This document shows, one piece after another, positions 18,388-26,784 of a DNA stretch of 50,108 bases; within the stretch, counting starts at the first letter, position 1; every line of letters starts with the position of its first letter. Both the position numbers and the translations under genes were made by a program. The stretch comes from Chloroflexota bacterium (lineage in GTDB: Bacteria > Chloroflexota > Limnocylindria > Limnocylindrales > CSP1-4): NCBI GenBank assembly GCA_016781485.1, contig JADDQH010000012.1, positions 1 through 50,108 on the forward strand, given 5' to 3'. Under the pieces are notes generated by a model, which saw nothing but the letters and a program-made list of their open reading frames with translations, was not told the origin of the DNA and ran no database searches.

Positions 18388-19587
18388 ATGGCCCCGGAAC
18401 CGCGCGCGACCGCGGGTCCGGGGCCTCTTCCTGGACCACGCGCCGGGGAGAGCGACCCCCGACTCGTGGAGGTCATCCGGGACGAGATCCGACGCGAGGG
18501 CGCGATCCCATTCGTCCGCTTCATGGAGCTCGCGCTGTATCACGCCGAGTTCGGTTATTACAGCCGGCGAGCGGACCGCGGCTCGCGCTCCGGCGATTTC
18601 CTGACCGCGCCGGAGCTGCACCCCCTGTTCGGCTACGCCCTCGGACGGCAGCTCGACGAGATGTGGCGGCTCCTCGACCGGCCGCCGGTGTTCACGCTCC
18701 GTGACTACGGCGCAGGCAGCGGCGCTCTCGGTGTGGCCGTGCTCGAGGGGCTGCGGCGCGACGGCTCGGAGCTGGCTGAGGCGATGCGATACGAACCCGT
18801 GGAGACGTCATCCGCGCGCGTCGCCTCGATCCGCGAGCGGTTCGAAACGGCAGGGTCCGAGGCGCAGCTCGGGGGGACGTCCGCGGGCCTGCCTTTCACC
18901 GGCTGTGCCGTCGCGAACGAGTTGATCGACGCGTTGCCTGTCCACCGGGTCGTCGGCGGCGGCGAAGGCGGGCTGCGCGAGGTGTTCGTGACCTGGCGGG
19001 ATGACTGGTTCTCCGACGAGCCCGGTGAGCCGTCGACGGACGCGCTGGTCGACTACTTCAAGAGGGCCGGCGTGCGGCTGGCGGACGGCCAGCTGGCGGA
19101 GGTGAACCTCCGCGCCCTCGAGTCGATGGCTCGACTCGGGCGCGACCTCGAGCGTGGGTTCGCTCTGATCGTGGACTACGGGCACGCCGCCGAAGAGCTC
19201 TACGGTCCGAAGCGCTCGAAGGGAACGCTCCTCGGCTACCGGGCGCACAAGGTCGACGACGACCCATACGCCGCAGTCGGGAACCAGGACCTGACCACCC
19301 ACGTGGACTTCACCGCGATCGAGGAGGCCGCGCGGGAGCACGGGCTCGAGATGCTGGGCCGGACGACCCAGGCGGAGTTCCTCACGGGGCTCGGACTGGG
19401 TGAGCTGTTCGTCCGTCATCAGCGCGAGGAGGCGACGACGGTGGAGCGATACGCCGAGGCGAGAGCATCGGTCCTGCGCCTGCTCGACCCTCGCCACCTC
19501 GGCGGCTTCAAGGTGCTCGTCCTCTCGCGAGGTCTTCCCGCCATCCCGTCGCTCGCGGGTCTCTCCTTCCGACTCCCTCCTCGGTAG
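18388..19587 (+). CDS. MidA/NDUFAF7-family SAM-dependent methyltransferase
   Basis: The 399-residue protein matches the MidA family (DUF185). The N-terminal block IPFVRFMELALYHAEFGYYSR (residues 39-59) and GDFLTAPELHPLFGYALGRQLDEMW lead to the SAM site YGAGSGALGVAVL near 110. Later come ANELIDALPVHRV near 174 and the IVDYGH motif near 264. In mitochondria the homologue NDUFAF7 methylates an arginine of the complex I 49-kDa subunit (NuoD equivalent). The bacterial substrate is not established. A complex I operon starts 5.5 kb downstream, which makes NuoD a candidate substrate but does not prove it. Confidence 0.85.
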   Translation: MAPEPRATAGPGPLPGPRAGESDPRLVEVIRDEIRREGAIPFVRFMELALYHAEFGYYSRRADRGSRSGDFLTAPELHPLFGYALGRQLDEMWRLLDRPPVFTLRDYGAGSGALGVAVLEGLRRDGSELAEAMRYEPVETSSARVASIRERFETAGSEAQLGGTSAGLPFTGCAVANELIDALPVHRVVGGGEGGLREVFVTWRDDWFSDEPGEPSTDALVDYFKRAGVRLADGQLAEVNLRALESMARLGRDLERGFALIVDYGHAAEELYGPKRSKGTLLGYRAHKVDDDPYAAVGNQDLTTHVDFTAIEEAAREHGLEMLGRTTQAEFLTGLGLGELFVRHQREEATTVERYAEARASVLRLLDPRHLGGFKVLVLSRGLPAIPSLAGLSFRLPPR

Positions 19588-19742
19588 CCTGCGCGATCGC
19601 TACTGCCGCCTCCGGGCTCTCAGCGGTTCCCAGAAGCACGCCCAGGACTGGCGTGGACGCCACGACTACGGACGGCGTGCGCGGAGGTCCGTTTCTTCCT
19701 CGTCCCCGAAGGGCCGGCGACGGGGACGAGCTAGCCGCGCGC

Positions 19743-19748
19743 TACGAT
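19743..19748 (+). promoter_or_regulatory. Possible -10 box (TACGAT) before the NUDIX gene
   Basis: TACGAT ends 6 bases before the GTG at 19755, so transcription would begin at the start codon. This placement supports GTG 19755 over the upstream ATG 19653. No clear -35 box. Confidence 0.4.
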
Positions 19749-19754
19749 CGGCGG

Positions 19755-20387
19755 GTGCGTTTCGAGGAAGCAGCGCGCCGTCTGCGATCCCTTCCGGACG
19801 CCCTCCCACCGTCACCCGCCGAGCTCGTCCCGATCGTCGTCGACGGGACGGGACCGCCGCGTGGCCGACGGGATCCGCCGCTGGAGGGGGCGGTCCTCGT
19901 CCTCGTGTACGCGGGCCGCGACGGCGAGGCGCGCGTCCTCCTGACCGCGCGACCGAAGGGCGGCTTCCGCCACGCCGGCGAGGTGAGTCTTCCGGGGGGA
20001 CGAGTCGAGCCGGGTGACGCCTCCCTCGCGGCTGCCGCTCTCCGCGAGGCGCGCGAGGAGGTCGGGCTCGACCCGGACGAGGTCGGGCTGCGTGTCGTCG
20101 GGGCCCTCGGAAGCGTCGTGGTCCCGGTGTCCGGCTTCCGGGTGTCGCCCGTGCTCGCTCTCGGCCAACGGCCGCCGACGCTGACTCCGGACCCGCGCGA
20201 GGTCGCCGCGATCGTTGCGGCGCCGCTGGATCACTTCGTGCCTCCGGCGCCGGTCCGGATCGTCGAGGCGGAACGCGACGGGCGGCACCTGCGGTACGGC
20301 GCCTACGAGGTGAGCGGGTATCTCGTGTGGGGTGCGACCGCGCGGATCCTCGGCCAGCTCGGTGCGATCCTGGCAGGCGGCGCTTGA
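19755..20387 (+). CDS. NUDIX hydrolase, CoA-pyrophosphatase type (NudL-like)
   Basis: NudL-type enzymes cut CoA and related pyrophosphates, yielding 4'-phosphopantetheine. The NUDIX box is complete: Gly-Gly-Arg-Val-Glu-Pro-Gly, then REAREEVGLD with the metal-binding glutamates. The preceding RPKGGFRHAGEVSLPGG matches the family pattern in which the box is preceded by LxxHxGEISFPGG. The later LDHF and YxVSGYLVWGATARIL blocks are typical of the C-terminal half. From GTG 19755 it has 210 residues. It ends 19 bases from the convergent cupin gene. Substrate inferred. Confidence 0.82.
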   Translation: MRFEEAARRLRSLPDALPPSPAELVPIVVDGTGPPRGRRDPPLEGAVLVLVYAGRDGEARVLLTARPKGGFRHAGEVSLPGGRVEPGDASLAAAALREAREEVGLDPDEVGLRVVGALGSVVVPVSGFRVSPVLALGQRPPTLTPDPREVAAIVAAPLDHFVPPAPVRIVEAERDGRHLRYGAYEVSGYLVWGATARILGQLGAILAGGA

Positions 20388-20406
20388 ACGCCGACTCGAC
20401 ACACGG

Positions 20407-20913
20407 CTACCAGGGCTCTCCGGTCGAGGCGTCGTAGTCGCTCCTGAGCAGACGCCGCTCCGCTAGCCCGCCCTCGGCCCGCTCCGGTCGACCCCCCCCG
20501 CTACCCGGCCTCTCGTCCCGGTCCACGGTCGCGTCGGCGGGCAGCTCGACGCCGGCTCCCTCGATCACCCCGGGCGTCACCGAGTCGTCGGCGCCGCGGA
20601 ATTCGACCACGAGGGCGCGCATCTCCGTGCCGTCCGTGTAAGCGCCGTGAGGTTCGCCCGAAGGCCACAGCACGGCCTCTCCATGGTTCACGCGCGACCG
20701 CTCGTTCCCGACCTGGACGAACCCGCCCCCGCTGATGACGATGAAGTAGGTCGTGTTCGGGTTGCTGTGGGGCGCGATCATCGCGTAGGGCTGGAACGCG
20801 AGCTCGGCGACGATCCCTCGACCGTCGGCGTGGATGACCTGGCCGGTCACACCCCTGCTGCCCGGCGGGCCCTCCGGCTTCCGGTGTCCGGGTCCGAAAC
20901 GACGGACGTCCAT
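20407..20913 (-). CDS. Cupin-domain protein
   Basis: A single-domain cupin of 168 residues. The first half-motif is AMIAPHSNPNTTYFIVISGGG (residues 44-64), with His and acidic/Asn positions weakly matching the metal-binding G-x5-HxH-x3-4-E-x6-G pattern. The second half is GEAVLWPSGEPHGAYTDG (about 78-95) with its conserved His. The missing second His and Glu of the first motif make metal binding uncertain. The C-terminal 45 residues are disordered. It is co-directional with the upstream membrane protein, with 12 bases between them. Likely a small-molecule binding or enzyme domain, function unknown. Confidence 0.7.
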   Translation of the reverse strand: MDVRRFGPGHRKPEGPPGSRGVTGQVIHADGRGIVAELAFQPYAMIAPHSNPNTTYFIVISGGGFVQVGNERSRVNHGEAVLWPSGEPHGAYTDGTEMRALVVEFRGADDSVTPGVIEGAGVELPADATVDRDERPGSGGGRPERAEGGLAERRLLRSDYDASTGEPW

Positions 20914-20925
20914 CCGGTCGTCCGT

Positions 20926-21357
20926 CTACCGCCGACGCCGGCCGCCGCTCCGGCGGGAGCGGACCGTCGACTCGGGGTGCTTGTATCTCGACTGGCTGAA
21001 GAACCGCGCTCTCCGCAACTGCTGGTTGTACGCGCGGATGATCGGCGGGAAGCGGACGAAGCGGATCCAGACGTATGCGGCCAGCCCGGCCACGAGCGTG
21101 ATGAGCAGGAAGATGAAGTACCACTTGAAGATCGCGCCGACCACCAGCAGACCGAACGTGACGATCCCCGTCCACAGCAGCCACTCCTGCATCGTGACGA
21201 GCGGCTCGTACCGGTGGAGCTGTCGGATGCGGACGTTGTAGAGGACGACCTGGACGATCAGCAGCACGAGTGCGGTCACCCACATGGGGTCGAACAGGTC
21301 CGGGAAGCCGGGCGTGTTGAACGGCTCGAAGAGGTATTGCCAGGGCGGGAGCTTCAC
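20926..21357 (-). CDS. Three-helix membrane protein with a basic tail, function unknown
   Basis: This 143-residue protein has three hydrophobic helices near 25-42, 62-78 and 80-97. A conserved-looking pattern WPYLF near the N-terminus (PPWQYLFEPF) and the cytosolic FVRFPPIIRAYNQQLRRARFF after the last helix resemble proteins of unknown function that are frequent in Chloroflexota. The last 20 residues are mostly Arg, Ser and Gly. It starts divergently from purH and is followed by the cupin gene. No enzymatic motif. Function unknown. Confidence 0.6.
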   Translation of the reverse strand: MKLPPWQYLFEPFNTPGFPDLFDPMWVTALVLLIVQVVLYNVRIRQLHRYEPLVTMQEWLLWTGIVTFGLLVVGAIFKWYFIFLLITLVAGLAAYVWIRFVRFPPIIRAYNQQLRRARFFSQSRYKHPESTVRSRRSGGRRRR

Positions 21358-21532
21358 GGCCCCTCCAGCGGTCAGTGGGTCCCGTCCCGCCGCGGCGTCG
21401 CTCAGGCGAGACGACTCCCGACCGGGCGGCCGCGGTGTGCCATGGACCGGGCTGCCGAGGATATCAAAGCCGGTATCGCGGCCGGGAACGGCCCGGGCCG
21501 GAAGAGGCTGCTGCGGGACGCGCCCGTCGGCT

Positions 21533-21577
21533 TGCTATACTCCCCCGGCATCGCGGCGCTCCGCAGCCCGGGAGCGC
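21533..21577 (+). promoter_or_regulatory. purH promoter (extended -10) and leader hairpin
   Basis: TGC-TATACT (21533-21541) is an extended -10 promoter. The predicted transcript starts near 21548. A hairpin GCGCTCC (21556-21562) / GGAGCGC (21571-21577) sits at the 5' end of the roughly 60-base leader. The hairpin could protect the RNA or bind a regulator; no purine riboswitch was recognised. Confidence 0.5.
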
Positions 21578-21609
21578 GCTGCAAGTCTCCGAGGGATGGA
21601 GGAATCTGG

Positions 21610-23157
21610 GTGCGAGCCCTGCTCTCGGTCGCGAACCGCGATGGCGTCGTGCCCCTGGCGCGCGAATTGGCCGCGCTCGGCGTGGAGCTGTATGCGACCG
21701 ACGGCACGCGGCACGCGCTCGCCGCCGAGGGTGTCCCGGTCGAGTCCGTCACATCGCTCACCGATGCGCCACCCCTCGCCGGCGGCCAGGTGAAGACGTT
21801 CCACCCCGCCGTGTACGCGGGGATCCTCGCGAGGCGCGACAAGCCCGATCAACTCGAGGAGCTCGCCCAGCGCGGGCTCGGGACGATCGATATCGTCGTC
21901 GTCAACGTGAAGCCGTTCGCGCCACAGGTCGGCGCGCGCGTCGTGCCCATCGATGAAGCGGTCGACATGGTCGACGTCGGCGGCGTCGCTCTGCTCTCCG
22001 CCGCGGCCCGGAACTTCGCCGGCGTTGCCGCCGTGTCATCGCCCGAGCACTACGATCGGCTCGTCTCGGAGCTGCGGGAGCTCGGCACGACGTCGCCCGA
22101 GTTCCGCCAACGGCTTGCCGCAGAGGCGTTCGCCCTTCTCGCCGCGTACAACGCGGAGGTGGCGAGCTACCTCGACAACATCGGAGGCGCGCGCTTCCCC
22201 TCGCACCTGACGCTCGTGCTGGAAAAGAAGAGCGACCTCCCCTACGGCGAGAACCCCCACCAGCAGGCGGCGTTCTATCGGGAGACGACGCATCGAGCGG
22301 GGTCCCTCGGCGACGCGGTCCAGCTCCAGGGGAGGCCCCCCACGTTCAACGATCTCCTTGACCTCAACGCGGCCTATCGTGTTGCCTCCGACTTCGCGGG
22401 GCCGACGGTATGCATCGCGAAGCGCACGAACCCGATCGGACTCGCCACGAACGATGTCCTCGCCGAGGCGTACCGAAAGGCACTCGAAGGCGATCCCGTG
22501 AACGCCTTCGGTGCCGTCGTGGGATCGAACCGACAGCTCGACGAGGCGACCGCGGAAGCGATCGTCGAGAACGCATACGAGGCGGTGGTGGCGCCCGGAT
22601 ACTCGGAGCCCGCACGCGAGGTGCTGCGCCTGAAGCCCGAGCTCGCCGTGCTCAGCGTCCCGACCAGGGTGCACGAAGGCATCCCGGACTACGGGATCGC
22701 CAACCTCGACTTCCACCGCATCGGCGGCGGGCTGCTCGTGGAGACGCTCGACCGCGACCAGCTCGACCACGCCGGGCTCCAGGTCGTCACCAGGCGTCGT
22801 CCGACGCTCGAGGAGCTGACCGACCTCCTGTTCGCCTGGCGTGCGGTGCGACACGTGAAGAGCAACGCCGTCGTGCTCGCGCGGAACGCCGCCCTCGTGG
22901 GTGTCGGCGCCGGCCAGGCGAGCCGTCTCGTGGCTGTCGAGATCGCCCTCCACCGAGCCGCTGACCGCGCAACCATGAGCTGCCTCGCCGCCGACGCGTA
23001 CTTCCCCTTCGCGGATGCGATCCAGCTCGCCTCCGAGCGGGGGGTCACGGCGATCATCCAGCCCGGCGGATCGAAACGGGACGAGATGGCGATCGAGGTG
23101 GCCGACCGACATCACATGGCGATGCTGTTCACCGGCCGCCGCCACTTCCGCCACTGA
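21610..23157 (+). CDS. purH: Bifunctional PurH (AICAR transformylase / IMP cyclohydrolase), divergent active sites
   Basis: PurH carries out the last two steps of purine synthesis. The cyclohydrolase domain is about residues 1-195 and the transformylase domain 200-515. The fold-defining motifs are present: QVKTFHPAVYAGILARRD, DVGGVALLSAAARN, SDLPYGENPHQQAAFY, KSNAVVLARN, GAGQASR and AIIQPGGSKRDE. Several catalytic positions differ from family knowledge: Lys101 replaces the Tyr of NLYPF, Arg134 replaces the Lys of AAAKNH, and Arg272 replaces the catalytic His of KHxNPxG (here KRTNP). GTG 21610 has a GGAGGA site. The upstream open frame is not protein-like. Length is normal (515). Confidence 0.88.
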   Translation: MRALLSVANRDGVVPLARELAALGVELYATDGTRHALAAEGVPVESVTSLTDAPPLAGGQVKTFHPAVYAGILARRDKPDQLEELAQRGLGTIDIVVVNVKPFAPQVGARVVPIDEAVDMVDVGGVALLSAAARNFAGVAAVSSPEHYDRLVSELRELGTTSPEFRQRLAAEAFALLAAYNAEVASYLDNIGGARFPSHLTLVLEKKSDLPYGENPHQQAAFYRETTHRAGSLGDAVQLQGRPPTFNDLLDLNAAYRVASDFAGPTVCIAKRTNPIGLATNDVLAEAYRKALEGDPVNAFGAVVGSNRQLDEATAEAIVENAYEAVVAPGYSEPAREVLRLKPELAVLSVPTRVHEGIPDYGIANLDFHRIGGGLLVETLDRDQLDHAGLQVVTRRRPTLEELTDLLFAWRAVRHVKSNAVVLARNAALVGVGAGQASRLVAVEIALHRAADRATMSCLAADAYFPFADAIQLASERGVTAIIQPGGSKRDEMAIEVADRHHMAMLFTGRRHFRH

Positions 23158-23215
23158 GCAGGCGGGAGTCGCCGTTGCGCTGCGGCATCCGCACGACGAC
23201 TCGGAGGTCCGTGGC

Positions 23216-24241
23216 ATGAGCCTCTCCGCATCCGCGGTCGCTGTCCGCCCCGGCGGAACGATGGAGGAGATCCTGGGCCTCGAGATGGTCCGCGTGACGG
23301 AGGCGGCCGCGCTCGCGTCGGCACGGTTCATGGGACGAGGCGACCGGATGGGCGCGGACCGGGCCGCGGTCGAGGCGATGCGGCGCACGATGGACAGCGT
23401 CGAGATGCAGGGGACGATCGTCATCGGCGAGGGCGAGCGCGACGAGGCGCCGATGCTCTACATCGGCGAGCGCGTGGGTAGCGGGGGGGAGACAGACTTC
23501 GCGGTCGACATCGCCGTGGACCCGCTCGAAGGCACGAACCTCGTCGCCAGTGGACAGGGGAACGCGATCACGGTCCTCGCGGCCTCGGAGCGCGGAGGGC
23601 TGCTGCACGCGCCGGATACGTACCTCGAGAAGCTGTGCGTGGGTCCGGTCGCGGCGGGGCACGTGGACATCAGACGGAGTGCGTCGGAGAACGTGGTACG
23701 GGTGGCCGCCGCACTCGGGCGGAAACCCAGCGACATCACGGTCGTGATCCTTGATCGACCGCGCCACGCGGAGCTGATCGAGGAGGTCCGTTCCACGAAC
23801 GCCCGCATCAAATTGATCTCCGACGGCGACCTCTCCGCTGCGATCAGCTGCGCGGTGAGCGGCACGGGCGTTCACGCCGTGATGGGCACCGGTGGGGCGC
23901 CCGAGGGCGTCCTGATGGCGGTCGCGATGCGTTGCCTGGGCGGTGAGATCCAGGCCCGGTTCCGGTTCCGGAACGACGAGGAGCGCGAGCGCGCGGAGCG
24001 TATGGGCCATACGGACGAGGACCGGGTGTACCACACCGAGGACCTCGCGCCCGGTGAGAACCTCGTGTTCTCCGCGACCGGCGTCACCGAGGGTGATCTG
24101 CTCGACGGCGTCCGGTTCTTCGGCGGTGGCGCGCGCACGCACTCGCTGGTGATGGGGTATCAGTCGAAGCAGGTCCGCTTCGTCGACACCGTCCACATGT
24201 TCGACAGGGAGCGCCCGCCCTCGGTCCGTCTCGGCCGCTAG
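23216..24241 (+). CDS. glpX: Class II fructose-1,6-bisphosphatase GlpX
   Basis: GlpX removes the 1-phosphate of fructose-1,6-bisphosphate in gluconeogenesis, using a divalent metal. The 341-residue protein has the metal-binding Glu of the EGERDEAPML loop near 65 and the signature VDPLEGTNL (about 100-108). Further motifs are the nucleotide-sized SDGDLSAAI and GTGGAPEGVL blocks, the latter being the substrate phosphate loop. ATG 23216 is preceded by GGAGG; a later Met at residue 15 is also possible. It may be co-transcribed with purH, 58 bases upstream. Its stop shares CTAG with the convergent folK stop. Confidence 0.94.
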   Translation: MSLSASAVAVRPGGTMEEILGLEMVRVTEAAALASARFMGRGDRMGADRAAVEAMRRTMDSVEMQGTIVIGEGERDEAPMLYIGERVGSGGETDFAVDIAVDPLEGTNLVASGQGNAITVLAASERGGLLHAPDTYLEKLCVGPVAAGHVDIRRSASENVVRVAAALGRKPSDITVVILDRPRHAELIEEVRSTNARIKLISDGDLSAAISCAVSGTGVHAVMGTGGAPEGVLMAVAMRCLGGEIQARFRFRNDEERERAERMGHTDEDRVYHTEDLAPGENLVFSATGVTEGDLLDGVRFFGGGARTHSLVMGYQSKQVRFVDTVHMFDRERPPSVRLGR

Positions 24242-24915
24242 GGGCGGTCCACCGCCCACTCGTCCGCGCGGTCGTCCCACTCGGCCACGACGCACACGGC
24301 ATCGGCGCCCTCCTCCGACACTCTCCGGCGGCGCGCCGACTCGACCGACTCTCCCCACCCCGGCGGCTCGAGCGCTGGGGCGAGGTCAGCGAGCGGCGCG
24401 AGCACGAAGAGCCGCTCGCGGGCCGACGGGTGGGGGACGTCGAGCCACCGGTGATCGTTCTTCTCCGGGTCGCCGCCGCGCGCCTGCGCCGGTCGCTCGA
24501 CATGGATGCGATGAGAGCCGAAGAGGAGCAGGTCGAGGTCGAGCTCGCGGGGCCCCCAGCGCTCCCGGCGCTGCCTCCCGAACGCCTTCTCGATCCCCTT
24601 CAGCGCCAGAAGGAGCGCGAGGGCGGCGGTCGAAGGATCGGGGCGCGCGGGGACATCGAGTGCGACTGCGGCGTTGTGGAAATCGGGCTGATCGGTGACT
24701 CCGACCGGCCGCGTCAGGTAGAGCCGTGATACGCCGGCCAGGACGACGCCGGGCAGTGCCGCAAGCGAGTGGACGCCCGCCCTCATCGTCCCTCGTGCGT
24801 CCCCGACGTTGGCGCCGAGCCCGACGTATGCACGGGCGCGGTCCTCGGTCGCCCTGCGCGCACCGGCGGCAACAGGTGCGTCGATCGCGCCGTCCACCGT
24901 GCGGTGATCAGGCAC
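24238..24915 (-). CDS. folK: Dihydropterin pyrophosphokinase (HPPK)
   Basis: HPPK transfers pyrophosphate from ATP to 6-hydroxymethyl-dihydropterin in folate synthesis. Motifs in order: AYVGLGANVGD (residues 29-39), SRLYLTRPVGVTDQPDFHNAAVAL near 71, and the signature RERWGPRELDLDLLLFG near 125, with its conserved Arg, Trp and two Asp. The C-terminal HPSARERLFVLAPLADLAP matches the family. It is longer than the usual 160-180 residues, with an N-terminal extension of about 25 and an acidic tail. The start is GTG 24915, facing the complex I promoter. No folP or folB gene lies beside it. Confidence 0.92.
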   Translation of the reverse strand: MPDHRTVDGAIDAPVAAGARRATEDRARAYVGLGANVGDARGTMRAGVHSLAALPGVVLAGVSRLYLTRPVGVTDQPDFHNAAVALDVPARPDPSTAALALLLALKGIEKAFGRQRRERWGPRELDLDLLLFGSHRIHVERPAQARGGDPEKNDHRWLDVPHPSARERLFVLAPLADLAPALEPPGWGESVESARRRRVSEEGADAVCVVAEWDDRADEWAVDRP

Positions 24916-24966
24916 GCAGGTGATACGAGGAGAGGCGGACGTCCAAGAGTCGGGACCGGCCTACGG

Positions 24967-24972
24967 TAGAAT
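24967..24972 (+). promoter_or_regulatory. Probable -10 box (TAGAAT) of the complex I operon
   Basis: TAGAAT lies in the 131-base gap between folK and nuoA and is the only good -10 match there. No consensus -35 is visible 16-18 bases upstream. The leader to nuoA would be about 70 bases and contains two very short open frames (24977-25036 and 25033-25050) linked to nuoA by stop-start overlaps. Confidence 0.5.
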
Positions 24973-25046
24973 ACGAGTGCGCGGGCGGTGGACATCCGGA
25001 TCTGGAAAGCGAACCGTCCCGGCACGCCCAGCATGAGTGAGACGGA

Positions 25047-25403
25047 GTGACCCCCCTCTGGTATGTGATCGGTATCGCCTTCGCCGGCTTGACGTTCGTA
25101 TTCATCACGATCGCGGCCTCCTGGCTGCTGACCCACCGGCACAAGGGCGACCGGCACAAGGGCCTTCCGTACGAGTCCGGCATCGACACCTACGGTGACA
25201 CCTGGGGTCGCTTCGGCCTTTCGTTCTACATCTACGCGTTGTTGTTCGTCGCGTTCGACATCGAGGTCATCTTCATCTATCTGTGGGCGCTGGTGTTCCG
25301 TGACGTCCTCCTGGGCGGGCTCGTGAGCATGGCGCTGTTCGTCGCCATCCTGCTCGTCGGACTCGGGTACGCGTGGCGCAAGGGAGTCTTGACGTGGAAA
25401 TGA
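25047..25403 (+). CDS. nuoA: NADH-quinone oxidoreductase subunit A
   Basis: NuoA is a small membrane subunit beside the quinone tunnel of complex I. It has three membrane helices near residues 5-27, 60-82 and 88-108. The family motif [42 protein letters not shown] spans about 39-80, shown here by its Tyr-Glu-Ser-Gly and Phe-Asp-Ile-Glu-Val cores. Length 118 is normal. The GTG at 25047 overlaps the stop of a short upstream frame. The nuoB start overlaps the nuoA stop as ATGA. Confidence 0.96.
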   Translation: MTPLWYVIGIAFAGLTFVFITIAASWLLTHRHKGDRHKGLPYESGIDTYGDTWGRFGLSFYIYALLFVAFDIEVIFIYLWALVFRDVLLGGLVSMALFVAILLVGLGYAWRKGVLTWK

Positions 25404-26212
25404 GGAGACGGTCGGACGACGACCAGCCGAACGAGGCGCGGGAGCGGGTCGCGCGGGCGCGCGAGGCGGACGAGCTGACGCCGTCGGCGAGCGCCCGCAC
25501 CGAGGATCCTGTCCAGATGGCGTCGGACCAGCCGAGCGCGCAGCCGGGCGCGCTGAAGCTGGCGGCCGACAGAGCGGTCGTGGAGCCGATCGTCGTCCCC
25601 AACATGGTGTGGACGTCGGCGAATCCCATCGCCTACGGCGGTGGGAGCACGCCGCCCGCGATCACGCACCTGCGCGAGCTCGAGGAAGAGGACAAGAGCG
25701 ACAACGGCCGCTGGGGTAGGTTCGACATCATCCCCACCAAGTCCGATTATGTCCTCGACCTGATCCGGCTCAACAGCCTTTGGCCGCTCCTTTCCGGGTT
25801 GGCCTGCTGCGCGATCGAGATGATGTCGGCGGCGACCAGCAAGAACGACATGGACCGGTTCGGCATGTTCCCCTTCCGCGCCAGCCCGCGGCAGGCTGAC
25901 GTACTCATCGCCGCAGGCACCCTGACGACGAAGATGGCGGGCCCGTTCCTGCGTCTCTGGGAGCAGATGCCCGAGCCGAAGTGGTCGGTCGCGATGGGCG
26001 ATTGCACGACGTCGGGCGGACGTTACAAGCGCTCCTACAGCACCGTCGAGGGGATCGACCGGATCATGCCGGTCGATGTCTACGTCCCGGGGTGTCCGCC
26101 ACGCCCGGAGGGGCTGATCTACGGGATGATGAAGCTCCAGCAGCTCATCCGAGAGCGGCGCGGCCAGTGGGCCGAGCGCGCCGTCGGGCCGACGGTCCCG
26201 CAGGGCATCTAG
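25400..26212 (+). CDS. nuoB: NADH-quinone oxidoreductase subunit B, with long N-terminal extension
   Basis: NuoB holds cluster N2, the last iron-sulfur centre before quinone. Its four ligands are present: Cys136-Cys137, Cys202 and Cys232, with normal family spacing, in the [17 protein letters not shown] and [11 protein letters not shown] motifs. About 110-125 residues precede the core, against 20-40 in most homologues. This part is acidic, Pro/Ala-rich and probably disordered, and its role is unknown. ATG 25400 was chosen for its ATGA overlap with the nuoA stop. Otherwise the protein is normal (270 residues). Confidence 0.96.
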   Translation: MRRRSDDDQPNEARERVARAREADELTPSASARTEDPVQMASDQPSAQPGALKLAADRAVVEPIVVPNMVWTSANPIAYGGGSTPPAITHLRELEEEDKSDNGRWGRFDIIPTKSDYVLDLIRLNSLWPLLSGLACCAIEMMSAATSKNDMDRFGMFPFRASPRQADVLIAAGTLTTKMAGPFLRLWEQMPEPKWSVAMGDCTTSGGRYKRSYSTVEGIDRIMPVDVYVPGCPPRPEGLIYGMMKLQQLIRERRGQWAERAVGPTVPQGI

Positions 26213-26230
26213 CCCTCCGGAAAGGACTCC

Positions 26231-26782
26231 GTGACGGACAACGCGCTGAAACGCCGCCTCGAAACGCGCCTGGCCGGGCAGCTACTCGGCCCTGTCAGGG
26301 CGCGCCACGACACGACCGAGATCCGCATCGGCGCCGCGAACGTCACCTCGGTGATGAGCACGCTGCACGACGAGCCGCAGCTCCGCTTCGAGATCCTCGC
26401 GGACCTGTGCGGGGTGGACACCGGCGACGCCATGCAGGTCGTCTATCACCTGTGGTCGGAGACGACTCCCGACTGGCTCCGGGTCATCGTCGACGGGCTG
26501 CCGCGGGAAGACCCGCGCGTGCCGTCGGTCACGTTCCTGTGGAAGGGCGGGGAGTGGGCGGAGCGGGAGGCCTACGACATGTTCGGGATCATCTTCGAGG
26601 GCAACCGCGACCTCCGCCGTATCTACATGCCGCCCGATTACGCGAGCTTTCCCCTGCGCAAGGACTTCTACCTCGCCGACGACGCTGCGCGTTCGCCCGG
26701 CCAGGGGTTCCGCCACATGGAGCTCACGCACCAGCCCCCCGAGGCGCTCCCCGAAAACCTCTTGAGGCGGAGCAAGCTCTAG
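26231..26782 (+). CDS. nuoC: NADH-quinone oxidoreductase subunit C (30 kDa)
   Basis: NuoC is a peripheral scaffold subunit between NuoB and NuoD. The signature GGEWAEREAYDMFGIIFEGNRDLRRIYMP is near residues 110-138, seen here by its cores ERExxDMFGI and DLRRI. The C-terminal PLRKDFYL is also typical. Its 183 residues are in the normal range for a stand-alone NuoC. GTG 26231 has an AAGGA ribosome site. nuoD starts 2 bases after the stop. Confidence 0.95.
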   Translation: MTDNALKRRLETRLAGQLLGPVRARHDTTEIRIGAANVTSVMSTLHDEPQLRFEILADLCGVDTGDAMQVVYHLWSETTPDWLRVIVDGLPREDPRVPSVTFLWKGGEWAEREAYDMFGIIFEGNRDLRRIYMPPDYASFPLRKDFYLADDAARSPGQGFRHMELTHQPPEALPENLLRRSKL

Positions 26783-26784
26783 CG

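Noticed and set aside
21358-21609. Purine riboswitch before purH
   Set aside because: Only a simple hairpin is present; the purine aptamer loop sequences were not found.
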